A DNA stretch of 26,308 nucleotides from a virus, in IMG/VR virus record IMGVR_UViG_3300046007_004136, positions 1-26,308 of that record; one strand, written 5' to 3'. A program made the translations under genes and the position numbers. Numbering within the stretch: position 1 is the first letter of the stretch; every line of letters begins with the position of its first letter. Shown here in pieces: positions 14,862-22,539 of the stretch. The notes below the pieces were generated by a model. That model was not told where the DNA came from, did no database searches, and saw only the letters and a program-made list of their open reading frames with translations.

Positions 14862-15533
14862 ATGAGAAAAAAAAGAACAACAGATTCTAATAAAGAAAAA
14901 AAGCCACCATTAAGAAAAGTATTCAAACCTAAAACACAAAATCAAGTAGACTATATTAGAACAATGTCTGAATGCGATATAACTTTTTGCGTAGGACCAG
15001 CTGGTAGTGGTAAAACAGCTGTGGCCGTTGGATTGGCATGTGAATATTTACTAACTAATAGAATTGAGAAAATTATTATTACTAGACCTGTTGTAGAATC
15101 TGGTCGTGGTTTAGGATATTTGCCGGGAACATTAACAGAAAAGGTATTACCATACTTAATACCCACGTTGGAAGAAATGAAACTATATTTAAGTACTGAC
15201 ACATTTAATAATTACAAGAATACCAATGCCATAGAATTATGCCCACTAGAATACATGAGAGGAAGAAATTTTCACAATTCATTTATGATATTAGATGAGG
15301 CGCAAAATGCCACATATGAACAGATAAAAATGTTCTTAACACGAATTGGCACACAGTCTAAAGCTATCATCAATGGAGATATAACACAGACAGATCTTAA
15401 TGAATATTCTGATGGTGGCTTAGATGAGTGTATAGAAAGATTAAGAGGAGTTGAAGGTGTTGGTATATGTAAATTATCATCAGAGGACATTGTAAGAAAT
15501 AAAATTATTGCTAGAATTATTGCCAGACTTTAG
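14862..15533 (+). CDS. phoH: PhoH-like ATPase
   Basis: P-loop ATPase of the PhoH family, common in large phage genomes; its phage role is not settled, and RNA or phosphate-stress functions have been proposed. Walker A is GPAGSGKT (45-52), Walker B is FMILDEAQNA (141-150, with D145 and E146), and NGDITQTDL (171-179) matches the family's GDxxQxD sensor segment. ITRPVVESGRGLGYLPGTLTEK (73-94) is the characteristic PhoH region. ATG 14862 is selected: an in-frame GTG/ATG region from 14820 would overlap the upstream structural gene and adds no family residues. At 223 residues it is a normal length for a stand-alone PhoH domain. It begins one base after the upstream stop. Confidence 0.93.
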   Translation: MRKKRTTDSNKEKKPPLRKVFKPKTQNQVDYIRTMSECDITFCVGPAGSGKTAVAVGLACEYLLTNRIEKIIITRPVVESGRGLGYLPGTLTEKVLPYLIPTLEEMKLYLSTDTFNNYKNTNAIELCPLEYMRGRNFHNSFMILDEAQNATYEQIKMFLTRIGTQSKAIINGDITQTDLNEYSDGGLDECIERLRGVEGVGICKLSSEDIVRNKIIARIIARL

Positions 15534-15600
15534 TATGTTGTGTGTTTTTTGATTATGATCTATCCATAATGAAGGACAAAGGAAGGTTACGGAGAGCTAT
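15534..15600 (+). promoter_or_regulatory. Short intergenic leader with weak promoter-like element
   Basis: The 67-base gap between PhoH and the zinc-ribbon gene holds a TATGAT (15554-15559), a -10-like hexamer, but no matching -35 at 16-18 bases. A 6-bp inverted repeat ATTATG/CATAAT spans 15552-15570. The GGAGAG ribosome site is at 15591-15596. I consider the promoter possible rather than demonstrated, but the gap is longer than almost all others here. Confidence 0.3.
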
Positions 15601-15942
15601 ATGCCAACATACGATTTTGAGTGTGAGCCATGTGCGTTTTATATAGAAATTAAACAGGGATTTAATGATCCCTCTACTCATACTTGCCCAATCTGTGGAA
15701 AAGAAACATTAGTTAAAGTTTTTATTAATCCACCAGCAATCATGATAAGGGGGGAACCTGTAACAATTGCACAACTAGCAGATAGAAATACTCAAAAAAT
15801 GGGAAAATATGAGTTACAAGATAAGAATGCTAAAAATAATATTCATCAAGCGTCAGAAATCACAGAACAACGTAAACTTAATAGAAGAATTAATAAAATG
15901 ACCCAACAAGAAAAAGTACGTTGGATTAAAGATGGTGACTGA
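15601..15942 (+). CDS. FmdB-type zinc-ribbon protein
   Basis: A 113-residue protein. Residues 1-40 (MPTYDFECEPC...HTCPICGKETLVKVF) form an FmdB-like zinc ribbon: it starts with the typical MPTYDFEC and has the cysteine pairs C8/C11 and C29/C32. The rest is charged and helical, ending in ISEITEQRKLNRR-like basic helices (about 78-105), which may bind nucleic acid. ATG 15601 follows GGAGAG. FmdB ribbons are often of unknown role, and some are thought to regulate transcription. It starts a run of five small genes with 1-8 bp junctions before the recombinase, and it is preceded by 67 bases of non-coding sequence. Confidence 0.82.
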   Translation: MPTYDFECEPCAFYIEIKQGFNDPSTHTCPICGKETLVKVFINPPAIMIRGEPVTIAQLADRNTQKMGKYELQDKNAKNNIHQASEITEQRKLNRRINKMTQQEKVRWIKDGD

Positions 15943-16172
15943 TGAATCATAATTTGAGTAATAGAAAAGAACACCCACATCATGTTATTATTACAATGAA
16001 AATTGATATTAGAAAGATATTACCAGATGGAACGCTTGATCAACAAGTATTAGGAAATAAACTTTTATCTGATTATGGTATATCAAATAAAGCACAATTT
16101 TATTTTTCTGCCGTGTCAGAGGCAGAAGCAATTAAATATCTTAAACAAAAATTGGAGAGATTAAATGGCTAG
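15942..16172 (+). CDS. Small unknown protein
   Basis: A 76-residue protein. Its start overlaps the previous stop by one base (TGATG). The middle (HVIITMKIDIRKILPDGTLDQQVLGNKLLSDYG) suggests a strand-turn-helix fold, and the C-terminal half (SEAEAIKYLKQKLERLNG) is a charged helix. It closes with ...NG and an 8-bp overlap to the next gene (ATGGCTAG). I do not recognise the family. Confidence 0.6.
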   Translation: MNHNLSNRKEHPHHVIITMKIDIRKILPDGTLDQQVLGNKLLSDYGISNKAQFYFSAVSEAEAIKYLKQKLERLNG

Positions 16173-16506
16173 GTGGGAAAATGAAGATGTAAGTGATCTA
16201 AATTTACCAGATCCAGTACATCTTGTCAGAACTTTCTTTGACAAAAACGCCAAAGAGACTAATAATGAAGAAGTAGCATTCGCCAAAAAAACAATTAATG
16301 ACGATAAAGAATTATATTATATTAAATATGCGCGTGGAGAGATTATAGATCCACATCATATAGATAGTAGCATACGCAATACTACATATCCAAAAATATT
16401 CAAAAAGGTTAATAAACAGGCATTCGATTCATATATAAAATTTCTTCAAACAAAAAATCGTTTATACTTTACAATGGCAAGAAGAATAGTAATGGAGCAA
16501 ATATAA
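16165..16506 (+). CDS. Unknown protein
   Basis: A 113-residue, charged, largely helical protein beginning MARWENEDVSDLNLPDPVHLVRTFF. Its middle contains ELYYIKYARGEIIDPHHIDSS, and it ends RIVMEQI. There is no Cys, no membrane segment and no recognised motif. It shares an 8-bp overlap with the preceding gene (ATGGCTAG) and a one-base overlap (TAATG) with the HTH gene downstream, so the three are translated as a tight set. An N-terminal DNA-processing or assembly role cannot be judged. Confidence 0.6.
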   Translation: MARWENEDVSDLNLPDPVHLVRTFFDKNAKETNNEEVAFAKKTINDDKELYYIKYARGEIIDPHHIDSSIRNTTYPKIFKKVNKQAFDSYIKFLQTKNRLYFTMARRIVMEQI

Positions 16507-16820
16507 TGAGAAAAGGACCACTATCTAAAGCAGATAAAGAATTTATTGACGCTAATAGATCTAATATGACACTAGTTGAACTAGCCTCTAAATTACAAAG
16601 ATCAGATAAGGTTGTTGAGACATATTTGAAAACACTTACTCCTACAACTAATACCAATAATGTTGGTTCAGATATAAATCTATACGCAAGAAACAAAGAG
16701 CGTGGTGTAGTTGTTATGACAGAATCTGCTTCAATGTCAGCGGATGAAAAAAAGACTAAATTAGATGTATACTCATCTAGAAAATATAGAGATGTAATTC
16801 ATAAAATTCGGGAGGATTGA
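16506..16820 (+). CDS. Helix-turn-helix protein, possible regulator
   Basis: A 104-residue protein with a helix-turn-helix-like segment in the first half: LSKADKEFIDANRSNMTLVELASKLQRSDKVVETYLKTL (about 6-44), in which TLVELASKLQRSDKVVETYL has the usual hydrophobic spacing of a DNA-recognition helix pair. The second half (LYARNKERGVVVMTESASMSADEKKTKLDVYSSRKYRDVIHKI) is a charged tail with the kind of VVMTE-x-A-S...IHKI ending I have seen in conserved phage hypotheticals. It begins by one-base overlap with the gene before and ends one base before the next gene. DNA binding is inferred from the motif; a transcriptional role is possible. Confidence 0.7.
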   Translation: MRKGPLSKADKEFIDANRSNMTLVELASKLQRSDKVVETYLKTLTPTTNTNNVGSDINLYARNKERGVVVMTESASMSADEKKTKLDVYSSRKYRDVIHKIRED

Positions 16821-16821
16821 T

Positions 16822-17328
16822 ATGATTTGCAAAAGTATAGATGGATACATGGAAAAATTATGCTATCATGATCTTATGATCAGTTGGCAAATTACTCTTA
16901 ATGATGGCACAAAAGCTTATGGAGATTATGACAGAGAAGGATTTGATAATCCTTGGATTAGACTTAAAAGATATTGTGCAGAGAATGATGTATATCCAGT
17001 AAAGGTGGAATTACATATGTTTGGTGCGCCTCATGAGATTTTCTTTGAAGATGAAGAAGGTCTAGATGGCGTGTTTGTTATGCGTGGCATGGCTAAAGAT
17101 CAAGCAATGGATGGAAGTCATTCACAGTCTTTTCAAACAATAACAGTTGGACTTTTAAGAGATGACTGTTCTTGTATAGATGTTGCAAAATATACTTGGC
17201 CTATTAGTCAGTTTGAAAAAAGACATAGTACTAGAGTATTGACAGAAGAAAATGTTGCAAGCATGTTATTTAAAAATGGATCAAAAAAACGAGAACATCC
17301 AGAAATACAAAAGTTGCTCAACGGGTGA
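16822..17328 (+). CDS. Unknown conserved-type phage protein
   Basis: A 168-residue protein, strand-rich in its first two-thirds: WQITLNDGTKAYGDYDREGFDNPWIRLKRYC and YPVKVELHMFGAPHEIFFEDEEGLDGVFVMRGMAKDQ. Three cysteines occur early (C3, C14, C52), and Cys/Asp residues recur in DDCSCIDVAKYTWP near 114. It is not a known enzyme by motif. A strong GGGAGG is placed before ATG 16822. It overlaps the next gene on the other frame. Its last residues read LLNG. Confidence 0.6.
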   Translation: MICKSIDGYMEKLCYHDLMISWQITLNDGTKAYGDYDREGFDNPWIRLKRYCAENDVYPVKVELHMFGAPHEIFFEDEEGLDGVFVMRGMAKDQAMDGSHSQSFQTITVGLLRDDCSCIDVAKYTWPISQFEKRHSTRVLTEENVASMLFKNGSKKREHPEIQKLLNG

Positions 17329-17755
17329 ACCCTGTACCGCAGCACAATATATAGCTGAATTGGTGTGTATTAGGAAAAGAGAAAAAGATAATACTGGTAA
17401 TCTAGAATATAAATTTTGGAATAAATCGCAAAAGGACGAGTATCAGATACAAATCCGAGTTGCCAATAAATTAATAAATAAATATTCAATAGAAGCAGTA
17501 TTACATTATTTAAATACGGCACACGGTAAAAAAACATACTCGTTAGGTTTTTTACATTCATCTAAAAAATTTGTATTGATTTCTAAATATGTTGAAGATT
17601 ATATTAAAATCAGTTTTGAAATAACAGAAGCTGAAAAACAAAAACCAAAAAAGACTCTTGACACAGCAAACATTGACAAATTAGAATATACAACCAGACC
17701 AAAAAATTTAAAAACTACACTCTTGAATAAGATTAGGAAAGCACAAAATGGCTAA
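17252..17755 (+). CDS. Conserved-type phage protein with N-terminal CxxxxxC segment
   Basis: A protein of up to 167 residues. A conspicuous N-terminal block KYKSCSTGEPCTAAQYIAELVCIRKRE followed by EYKFWNKSQKDEYQIQIRVANKLINKY looks like a well-conserved fold core that I associate with other phage hypotheticals, although I cannot give a function. Cysteines in CSTGEPC and ELVC might bind metal. Start is uncertain: ATG 17252 gives 167 residues and a 77-base overlap with the gene before; ATG 17276 gives 159 residues and a 53-base overlap and places the conserved block nearer the N-terminus. The C-terminus is lysine-rich and ends QNG with an 8-bp overlap (ATGGCTAA) to the recombinase gene, so it may take part in recombination or replication. 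Confidence 0.68.
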   Translation: MLQACYLKMDQKNENIQKYKSCSTGEPCTAAQYIAELVCIRKREKDNTGNLEYKFWNKSQKDEYQIQIRVANKLINKYSIEAVLHYLNTAHGKKTYSLGFLHSSKKFVLISKYVEDYIKISFEITEAEKQKPKKTLDTANIDKLEYTTRPKNLKTTLLNKIRKAQNG

Positions 17756-18827
17756 AGAAAAAGATCCAGAATATCTTACAAAGATTCTAAAACAGTATGG
17801 TAATATTATATCTAATGGTCAGCAGATCCTAGAGGAAAAACGTAACTACAAAGTTATATCTGTGAGTCCAGCCATAGATATTGCTTTAGGTGGAGGTATT
17901 CGTGAAGGAACTTGGCTCACACTTACTGGAGATCCAAAAAGCGGTAAGACAACAACTGCAATGCAAATAGCATCTAATTGCCAAAAGGAGGGAAGACCGG
18001 TTATATATTTAGATGTTGAGGGCAGATTGAAAGATATGAACTTTGAAGTAAGAGATTTAGATGCCTCAAAAATGAAAATTATACATCCAGAAGATAAACC
18101 ACTACCAGCAGAGGATTTTTTAGATGTGGCACATAAGTTAATGAGTCATCCAGATTATCATGGTGCGGTACTTATTATAGATTCTATATCCTCATTAATG
18201 CCAGCAAAAGAATTAGATGGAGATATGACCCCCGGTAGGGCTGGATTACCAAAGATTCTATCTATCTTTACTAAAAAGATGGGTCAGCTCTTACCAAGAC
18301 AACGTGGCTTAATAATAGCAATTACACACTTCATAGCAAACACAGCTGGATTTGGTGCCACTAAAATGGCTGATGGTGGTACAAAAATTCAATATCAAGC
18401 AGATACAAGAATGGAAATCAAGAGTGGTGGAGAAAAGCTATCCGCTGTAACTCCTTGGACTAATAATAATCAAGAAAGAATTGGTCAGGTTGTGAACTGG
18501 AAAATTTTATGTTCATCGATGGGGCCACCCGGTGGACAAGTACAAAGTTGGATTAGATATGGTCATGGAATTGATAAAGTGCAAGAGGTATTGATTCTTG
18601 CTCTGGATCTTGGTATGATAGATAAGGCCGGTGCATGGATGACATGTTCCTTTATGGGGCAGCATAAAGACTTAATTAAGAAGATAAAACCAGATTTGGA
18701 TATCGAAGATAGCGAAGCGATAGAAAAGGCTTTTAAGTTTCAAGGACAAGATAACCTATATCAATTTTTAGTATCTAATCCAGAAGTAGTGTCAATATTG
18801 GAAAATAATATTAAGTGTGTGATATGA
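17748..18827 (+). CDS. RecA/UvsX-like recombinase
   Basis: ATP-dependent strand-exchange protein that would coat ssDNA and pair homologous DNA during phage recombination and repair. The RecA core is clear: Walker A GDPKSGKTTT (61-70), the LDVEG segment with the catalytic glutamate (E91), and Walker B AVLIIDSISSLMP (140-152). Loop-type DNA-contact segments follow (PGRAGLPKILSIFTKK and TAGFGATKMADGGTKIQYQ). The C-terminal IRYGHGIDKVQEVLILALDLGMIDKAGAWMTC matches the 'YG.GI...gE..dlg...gii.k.GaW' of RecA. At 359 residues it is a typical length. It lies in the replication block, with an 8-bp overlap upstream and an ATGA overlap with a nuclease downstream. RecA and UvsX are not separable by motif alone. 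Confidence 0.93.
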   Translation: MAKEKDPEYLTKILKQYGNIISNGQQILEEKRNYKVISVSPAIDIALGGGIREGTWLTLTGDPKSGKTTTAMQIASNCQKEGRPVIYLDVEGRLKDMNFEVRDLDASKMKIIHPEDKPLPAEDFLDVAHKLMSHPDYHGAVLIIDSISSLMPAKELDGDMTPGRAGLPKILSIFTKKMGQLLPRQRGLIIAITHFIANTAGFGATKMADGGTKIQYQADTRMEIKSGGEKLSAVTPWTNNNQERIGQVVNWKILCSSMGPPGGQVQSWIRYGHGIDKVQEVLILALDLGMIDKAGAWMTCSFMGQHKDLIKKIKPDLDIEDSEAIEKAFKFQGQDNLYQFLVSNPEVVSILENNIKCVI

Positions 18828-19228
18828 ACATATTAGGACTAGATGGTAAAAACTATAGTTGGAACCCGTCTGCAAATCAAGCAGACACAGAAAATAGATC
18901 ATCATTACATATGATGGCAAAAGACTTATTGAATGAACTATTTCCACATGATAGAGTTTTAGAAGAGGTATCTTTACCCGGAAGTAAGACAAAGTACAGA
19001 AACACTGTATTGAGAGCCGATTTTTTCATACCAAATAGAAATTTGATCATAGAAGTTCATGGAGAGCAGCATTACAAATTCAATAAATTCTTCTTCAAAA
19101 ACAAGTTACATTTTTATCGTGCAAAAGCCAGAGATAATGATAAAAGAGAGTGGTGTGATATTAATTCCATCAAGTTAGTTGAACTAAATTATAATGAGGA
19201 TATAAATGAATGGAGAAGAAAGATTTGA
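18824..19228 (+). CDS. Small endonuclease-like protein (Vsr/HJR-type PD-(D/E)XK)
   Basis: A 134-residue protein. NTVLRADFFIPNRNLIIEVHGEQHYKFN (about 60-87) is the core signature of small restriction-fold nucleases: D66 on the first strand, E77 in IIEVHG, and the Q-H-Y that commonly follows. E47 on the preceding helix could complete the metal site. The fold resembles Vsr and DUF559-type nucleases used in repair or junction cleavage. ATG 18824 gives an ATGA overlap with recA; the GTG at 18815 in frame would overlap more. Adjacency to recA suggests a recombination role, for example cutting branched or mismatched DNA, but the substrate is inferred. Confidence 0.78.
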   Translation: MNILGLDGKNYSWNPSANQADTENRSSLHMMAKDLLNELFPHDRVLEEVSLPGSKTKYRNTVLRADFFIPNRNLIIEVHGEQHYKFNKFFFKNKLHFYRAKARDNDKREWCDINSIKLVELNYNEDINEWRRKI

Positions 19229-19676
19229 AGTATTCAAATCTTCTATTGAAGATTGGATTAATTTGCATGGCATTCAAGCTGTCAAACCTAATCCCGCGAT
19301 AGATGAAATATTGAATATTGGTAGGGATCAACTCAGAAAATTAACTCATAATCAATGCCTAGAGTATGCATATGAATTATATGCATATAGTGAATATTTA
19401 GATAGTTTATTGTGCAAAGAGCAAATTGCCTTCGATTGGGCTGATGATAGCATATGGTATGTGATTGCAGACAAGATAGATCAGTACGGAGATAAATATA
19501 CAAAATGGCAAGAGAAGTACTTTAAAGCAGTTAAGGAAAATCCATTAGCAACACAAATTGTTAAAGTAAAAACTTATTCTAGTGCTAGAATCAAGGTATT
19601 ACAAAATAAAATCAGCACTATCAAAAAGATGTCAGAAATATTATCTAGTTTAGCTAAGAGGAAATATAATGAATAA
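19206..19676 (+). CDS. Possible UvsY-like recombination mediator (unknown)
   Basis: A 156-residue, helical protein with no catalytic motif. Between a recA-linked nuclease and the helicase, its size and layout loosely recall T4 UvsY: a helix with aromatic spacing (CLEYAYELYAYSEYLDSLLCKEQIAFDWADDSIWY), a middle YTKWQEKYFKAVKENPLATQIVKVKTYSSARI, and a C-terminal basic helix (ISTIKKMSEILSSLAKRK). UvsY loads UvsX onto ssDNA coated with SSB. There is no clear residue-level match, so the role is proposed only from position, size and helical style. ATG 19206 follows GAGGA and overlaps the nuclease by 23 bases; the 3' end overlaps the next gene by 8 bp (ATGAATAA). Confidence 0.6.
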   Translation: MNGEERFEVFKSSIEDWINLHGIQAVKPNPAIDEILNIGRDQLRKLTHNQCLEYAYELYAYSEYLDSLLCKEQIAFDWADDSIWYVIADKIDQYGDKYTKWQEKYFKAVKENPLATQIVKVKTYSSARIKVLQNKISTIKKMSEILSSLAKRKYNE

Positions 19677-20070
19677 AACAGAACACATAAAGAACCTATT
19701 AAAAAAAGCAATAGAAACAAATGACGAAGAACTAATTGCACTAGCAAGTTCTTTAATGTCTGAACAAGACACAGCAGCACCAATAGAGAAAAAAGACGAC
19801 AATAATGAATTCATCTTCACTATGCCAAAATCACAGAATGACAACAAAAGAGGGGTGCCTGTAAATGCCATCAAGAAACGTGTAAATACGTTTCAAGATG
19901 ATGGAATAGAAGCCAAAGATATTACTACACCAGATATAAAGCCAACAGAAAGAAAGCGACCAAGGTTTCAACCAATATATCAAACTTGTCAAAAGTGCAA
20001 TAAATCAATTCAGACTCATCCAACACATAAAAGAGATTTCTTTATCTGCGATAGATGTATAGGTAAATAA
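19669..20070 (+). CDS. Zinc-ribbon protein upstream of helicase
   Basis: A 133-residue protein with an unstructured, charged N-terminal two-thirds (acidic patch EKKDDNNEF; basic region near 60-75 and KPTERKRPRFQP) and a C-terminal zinc-ribbon: CQKCNKSIQTHPTHKRDFFICDRCIGK, two CxxC pairs about 17 residues apart. Such short proteins can act as partner or loading factors for helicase or primase, or may bind nucleic acid, but no activity can be read. It has AGAGG upstream and an 8-bp overlap with the gene before; its stop overlaps the helicase start by one base (TAATG), which suggests that their expression is coupled. Confidence 0.68.
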   Translation: MNKTEHIKNLLKKAIETNDEELIALASSLMSEQDTAAPIEKKDDNNEFIFTMPKSQNDNKRGVPVNAIKKRVNTFQDDGIEAKDITTPDIKPTERKRPRFQPIYQTCQKCNKSIQTHPTHKRDFFICDRCIGK

Positions 20071-21530
20071 TGCAAAAGAAAAGCTTGCTAGAAAATGCTG
20101 CATCTGAAAGAGCCGTATTGGCTGGATTATGCCAATATGGCTTAGATGTGTATCTCAATATAGACTTTGTTGATACCGACCATTTTCATAATAGCACCAA
20201 TCAACTTATATTCAGTTGCTTAAAGGCCATAATAAACAATAATATCAAAGTTGATTTAACATCAATTCTATCTGCCGCTAGTGATCTAGGTATTTCTGAA
20301 AAGATTAATACTAAAGATGAAATAGGTTTCATTAGATCATTATTTAATTTCCCTATTCATAAAGAAAATGTTTCCATACATGCAGCTAAAATCGCTAAAT
20401 TAAAATTAGCTAGAGATCTAAAGCAAACTCTTAAAGTTTGCTCTGAGAGACTAGAGACTATAAACGGTGAAGAAGATATCATGGATATGATATCTAGTAT
20501 AGAAGAGCCAATATTAGATGCAACGTCTAGTATTTATCAATCATCTAATAAGTCTACTGAAATCATAGGATCAAATATAGAAGAGTATATTACATACCTA
20601 TGCGACAATCCATCAGATTTTGCAGGTATTCCAACAGGCTTTAGTAGATATGATTTAGCCATAGGTGGTGGCTTGCGTAGAAAATGCGTAGATTTAATTG
20701 CCGCCAGACCAAAAATTGGTAAATCAATGTTTGGTGATGCTGTAGCTTTAAATGTATCCAAAGGACTTAAAATACCAGTTCTTATGCTCGATACTGAAAT
20801 GTCAAAGGAAGATCATCTCAATCGCATGATAGCAAATTTGAGCGGTGTAGAAATTAATAAGATATCTACTGGAAAATTTGGACAATGTGAATTAGATAAA
20901 GAGAAGGTATATAAGGCAGCAGAAGAACTTAAAAGTATTCCATATCACTACATCAGTATTGCTGGTCAGCCATTTGAAAATATAATATCAATCATGAGAA
21001 AATGGATATATCAATATGTAGGATTTAATGAGGATGGCTCTACTAAAGACTGTTTAATAATATATGACTATCTAAAATTAATGGGATCAGAAACAATAAA
21101 CAATTCTATGCAAGAATATCAAGTTCTTGGTTTTCAAATTACTAAACTACATAATTTTTGCGTAAAGTATGATGTACCATGCCTTAGTTTTGTACAATTA
21201 AATAGAGATGGTATTACTAAGGAATCTACAGATGTAGTTTCTGGATCAGATAGATTAATTTGGCTATGTACAAGTTTCTCAATATTCAAGCTAAAATCAG
21301 ATGAAGAAATTGCTGAAGATAGGCAAGAAAATGGAAATCGTAAACTTGTACCAATCGTGTCAAGGCATGGTGGAGGACTAGATGATGGCGATTATATTAG
21401 CATGAAGATGTTTGGCTCTATTGGTAAAATAGAAGAAGGCAAGACTAGAAACGAAATACATCAAAAGGCAAAAAATAAACAAGAAGGATTTGAGATCGAT
21501 GGAGAAATTGACTCAGAAACAGATATATAG
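20070..21530 (+). CDS. dnaB: DnaB-type replicative DNA helicase
   Basis: Hexameric 5'-3' helicase that unwinds DNA ahead of the phage fork and works with the primase encoded next. The N-terminal domain has SERAVLAGLCQYG (12-24), the usual DnaB start. The linker and RecA-like C-terminal domain follow: GIPTGFSRYDLAIGGGL (186-202), Walker A AARPKIGKS (211-219), the DTEMSKEDHLNRM segment at 241 with the catalytic acidic residue, Walker B DCLIIYDYLKLM, and FVQLNRDGITKESTDVVSGSD containing the QLNR DNA-binding segment. RHGGG near the end is compatible with the arginine-finger region. At 486 residues it is a normal length. ATG 20070 overlaps the preceding stop by one base; its end overlaps the primase gene by 32 bases. 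Confidence 0.93.
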   Translation: MQKKSLLENAASERAVLAGLCQYGLDVYLNIDFVDTDHFHNSTNQLIFSCLKAIINNNIKVDLTSILSAASDLGISEKINTKDEIGFIRSLFNFPIHKENVSIHAAKIAKLKLARDLKQTLKVCSERLETINGEEDIMDMISSIEEPILDATSSIYQSSNKSTEIIGSNIEEYITYLCDNPSDFAGIPTGFSRYDLAIGGGLRRKCVDLIAARPKIGKSMFGDAVALNVSKGLKIPVLMLDTEMSKEDHLNRMIANLSGVEINKISTGKFGQCELDKEKVYKAAEELKSIPYHYISIAGQPFENIISIMRKWIYQYVGFNEDGSTKDCLIIYDYLKLMGSETINNSMQEYQVLGFQITKLHNFCVKYDVPCLSFVQLNRDGITKESTDVVSGSDRLIWLCTSFSIFKLKSDEEIAEDRQENGNRKLVPIVSRHGGGLDDGDYISMKMFGSIGKIEEGKTRNEIHQKAKNKQEGFEIDGEIDSETDI

Positions 21531-22539
21531 TATCTGTGTTAAATTGATAGACAATATTCCCAAAATATTGAATACATTTCAAATTGACTACATAGAATAT
21601 CCAAATAGATTTTCATTTCCTTGTCCTGTGCATGGTGGTGATAATCCAGAGGGATGCAGTTTGTTTGTTGATGGTGATTCAGCTAAAGGTAATTGGAGAT
21701 GCTGGACACATAATTGTCAAGAAGAATATACTAGTAATATTTTTGGATTTGTTAGAGGGGCTATGTCTCACACACGAAGAAAAAAAATCTCATTAAATGA
21801 AACTCTATCATTTTGTGAAAATATACTTGGCACAAAATTGAACCACTCTGATATAGAAATACCAACCAAAAATTTAGACATACTAGAAGTCTTTACAAAA
21901 AAACCACAAGATATAGGTAGTGAATTATCTAGATCACAAGTTAGATTAAAACTAGATATACCATGCAAATACTTTATCAATAGGGGATTTCTACCAGAAA
22001 CGTTAAACACATTTGATGTTGGTATTTGTAAAGAAAAAAATAAACCTATGTCTGGCAGATCTGTAGTACCAATATATGATCAATCATATAAATATGTTGG
22101 ATGTGCTGGTAGAGCATTGAACAATGATTTGCAACCTAAGTGGTTATACAGTAAAGGCTTTAAAAAAGCTGTGTTATATGGTATGCATATAGCTAAATAT
22201 GATATATTACAAACCGGTAACATCATTTTGGTAGAAGGTCAGGGCGATGTGTGGAGGATGCACGAAGCTGGATATAAACAAACAGTAGGTATTTTTGGTT
22301 CCAGTATCAGTGATGATCAACTATTACTAATGGAAAATAGTGGAGCATGTAATGTAATTATATTAACAGACTCAGATGATGCTGGTGATATGGCCTATAA
22401 ACAGATAGTCAAAAAATGCGGTCGTAGATTTAATTATTATCGACCACGAATTTCAGCCAAAGATGCTGGCGATATGAAAATATCAGATCTTCAGAAAGAA
22501 CTAGCACCCCAACTAAAAGGAGTAATTGATGCAAACTAG
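21499..22539 (+). CDS. dnaG: DnaG-type DNA primase
   Basis: Makes RNA primers for the phage fork. The N-terminal zinc-binding part is visible: FPCPVHGGDNPEGC (40-53) and NWRCWTHNC (65-73), giving a C-H-C-C type set (C42, H45, C68, C73). The TOPRIM catalytic domain has IILVEGQGDVW (242-252, with E246) and IILTDSDDAGD (287-297, with D291 and D293), the metal-binding glutamate and DxD. At 346 residues it is short for DnaG and lacks a clear C-terminal helicase-binding domain; interaction with the helicase may use other surfaces. ATG 21499 is preferred over the in-frame TTG 21490. It overlaps the helicase by 32 bases and the kinase gene by 11 bases. Confidence 0.9.
   Translation: MEKLTQKQIYSICVKLIDNIPKILNTFQIDYIEYPNRFSFPCPVHGGDNPEGCSLFVDGDSAKGNWRCWTHNCQEEYTSNIFGFVRGAMSHTRRKKISLNETLSFCENILGTKLNHSDIEIPTKNLDILEVFTKKPQDIGSELSRSQVRLKLDIPCKYFINRGFLPETLNTFDVGICKEKNKPMSGRSVVPIYDQSYKYVGCAGRALNNDLQPKWLYSKGFKKAVLYGMHIAKYDILQTGNIILVEGQGDVWRMHEAGYKQTVGIFGSSISDDQLLLMENSGACNVIILTDSDDAGDMAYKQIVKKCGRRFNYYRPRISAKDAGDMKISDLQKELAPQLKGVIDAN

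Noticed and set aside
15552-15570. ATTATG/CATAAT inverted repeat as a terminator for phoH
   Set aside because: The stem is only six A-T rich pairs and no U-run follows. It is listed only as part of a weak regulatory gap.
15534-15600. A short hidden gene in the 67-base gap
   Set aside because: No start with a plausible frame of useful length exists. The gap contains a ribosome site for the next gene.
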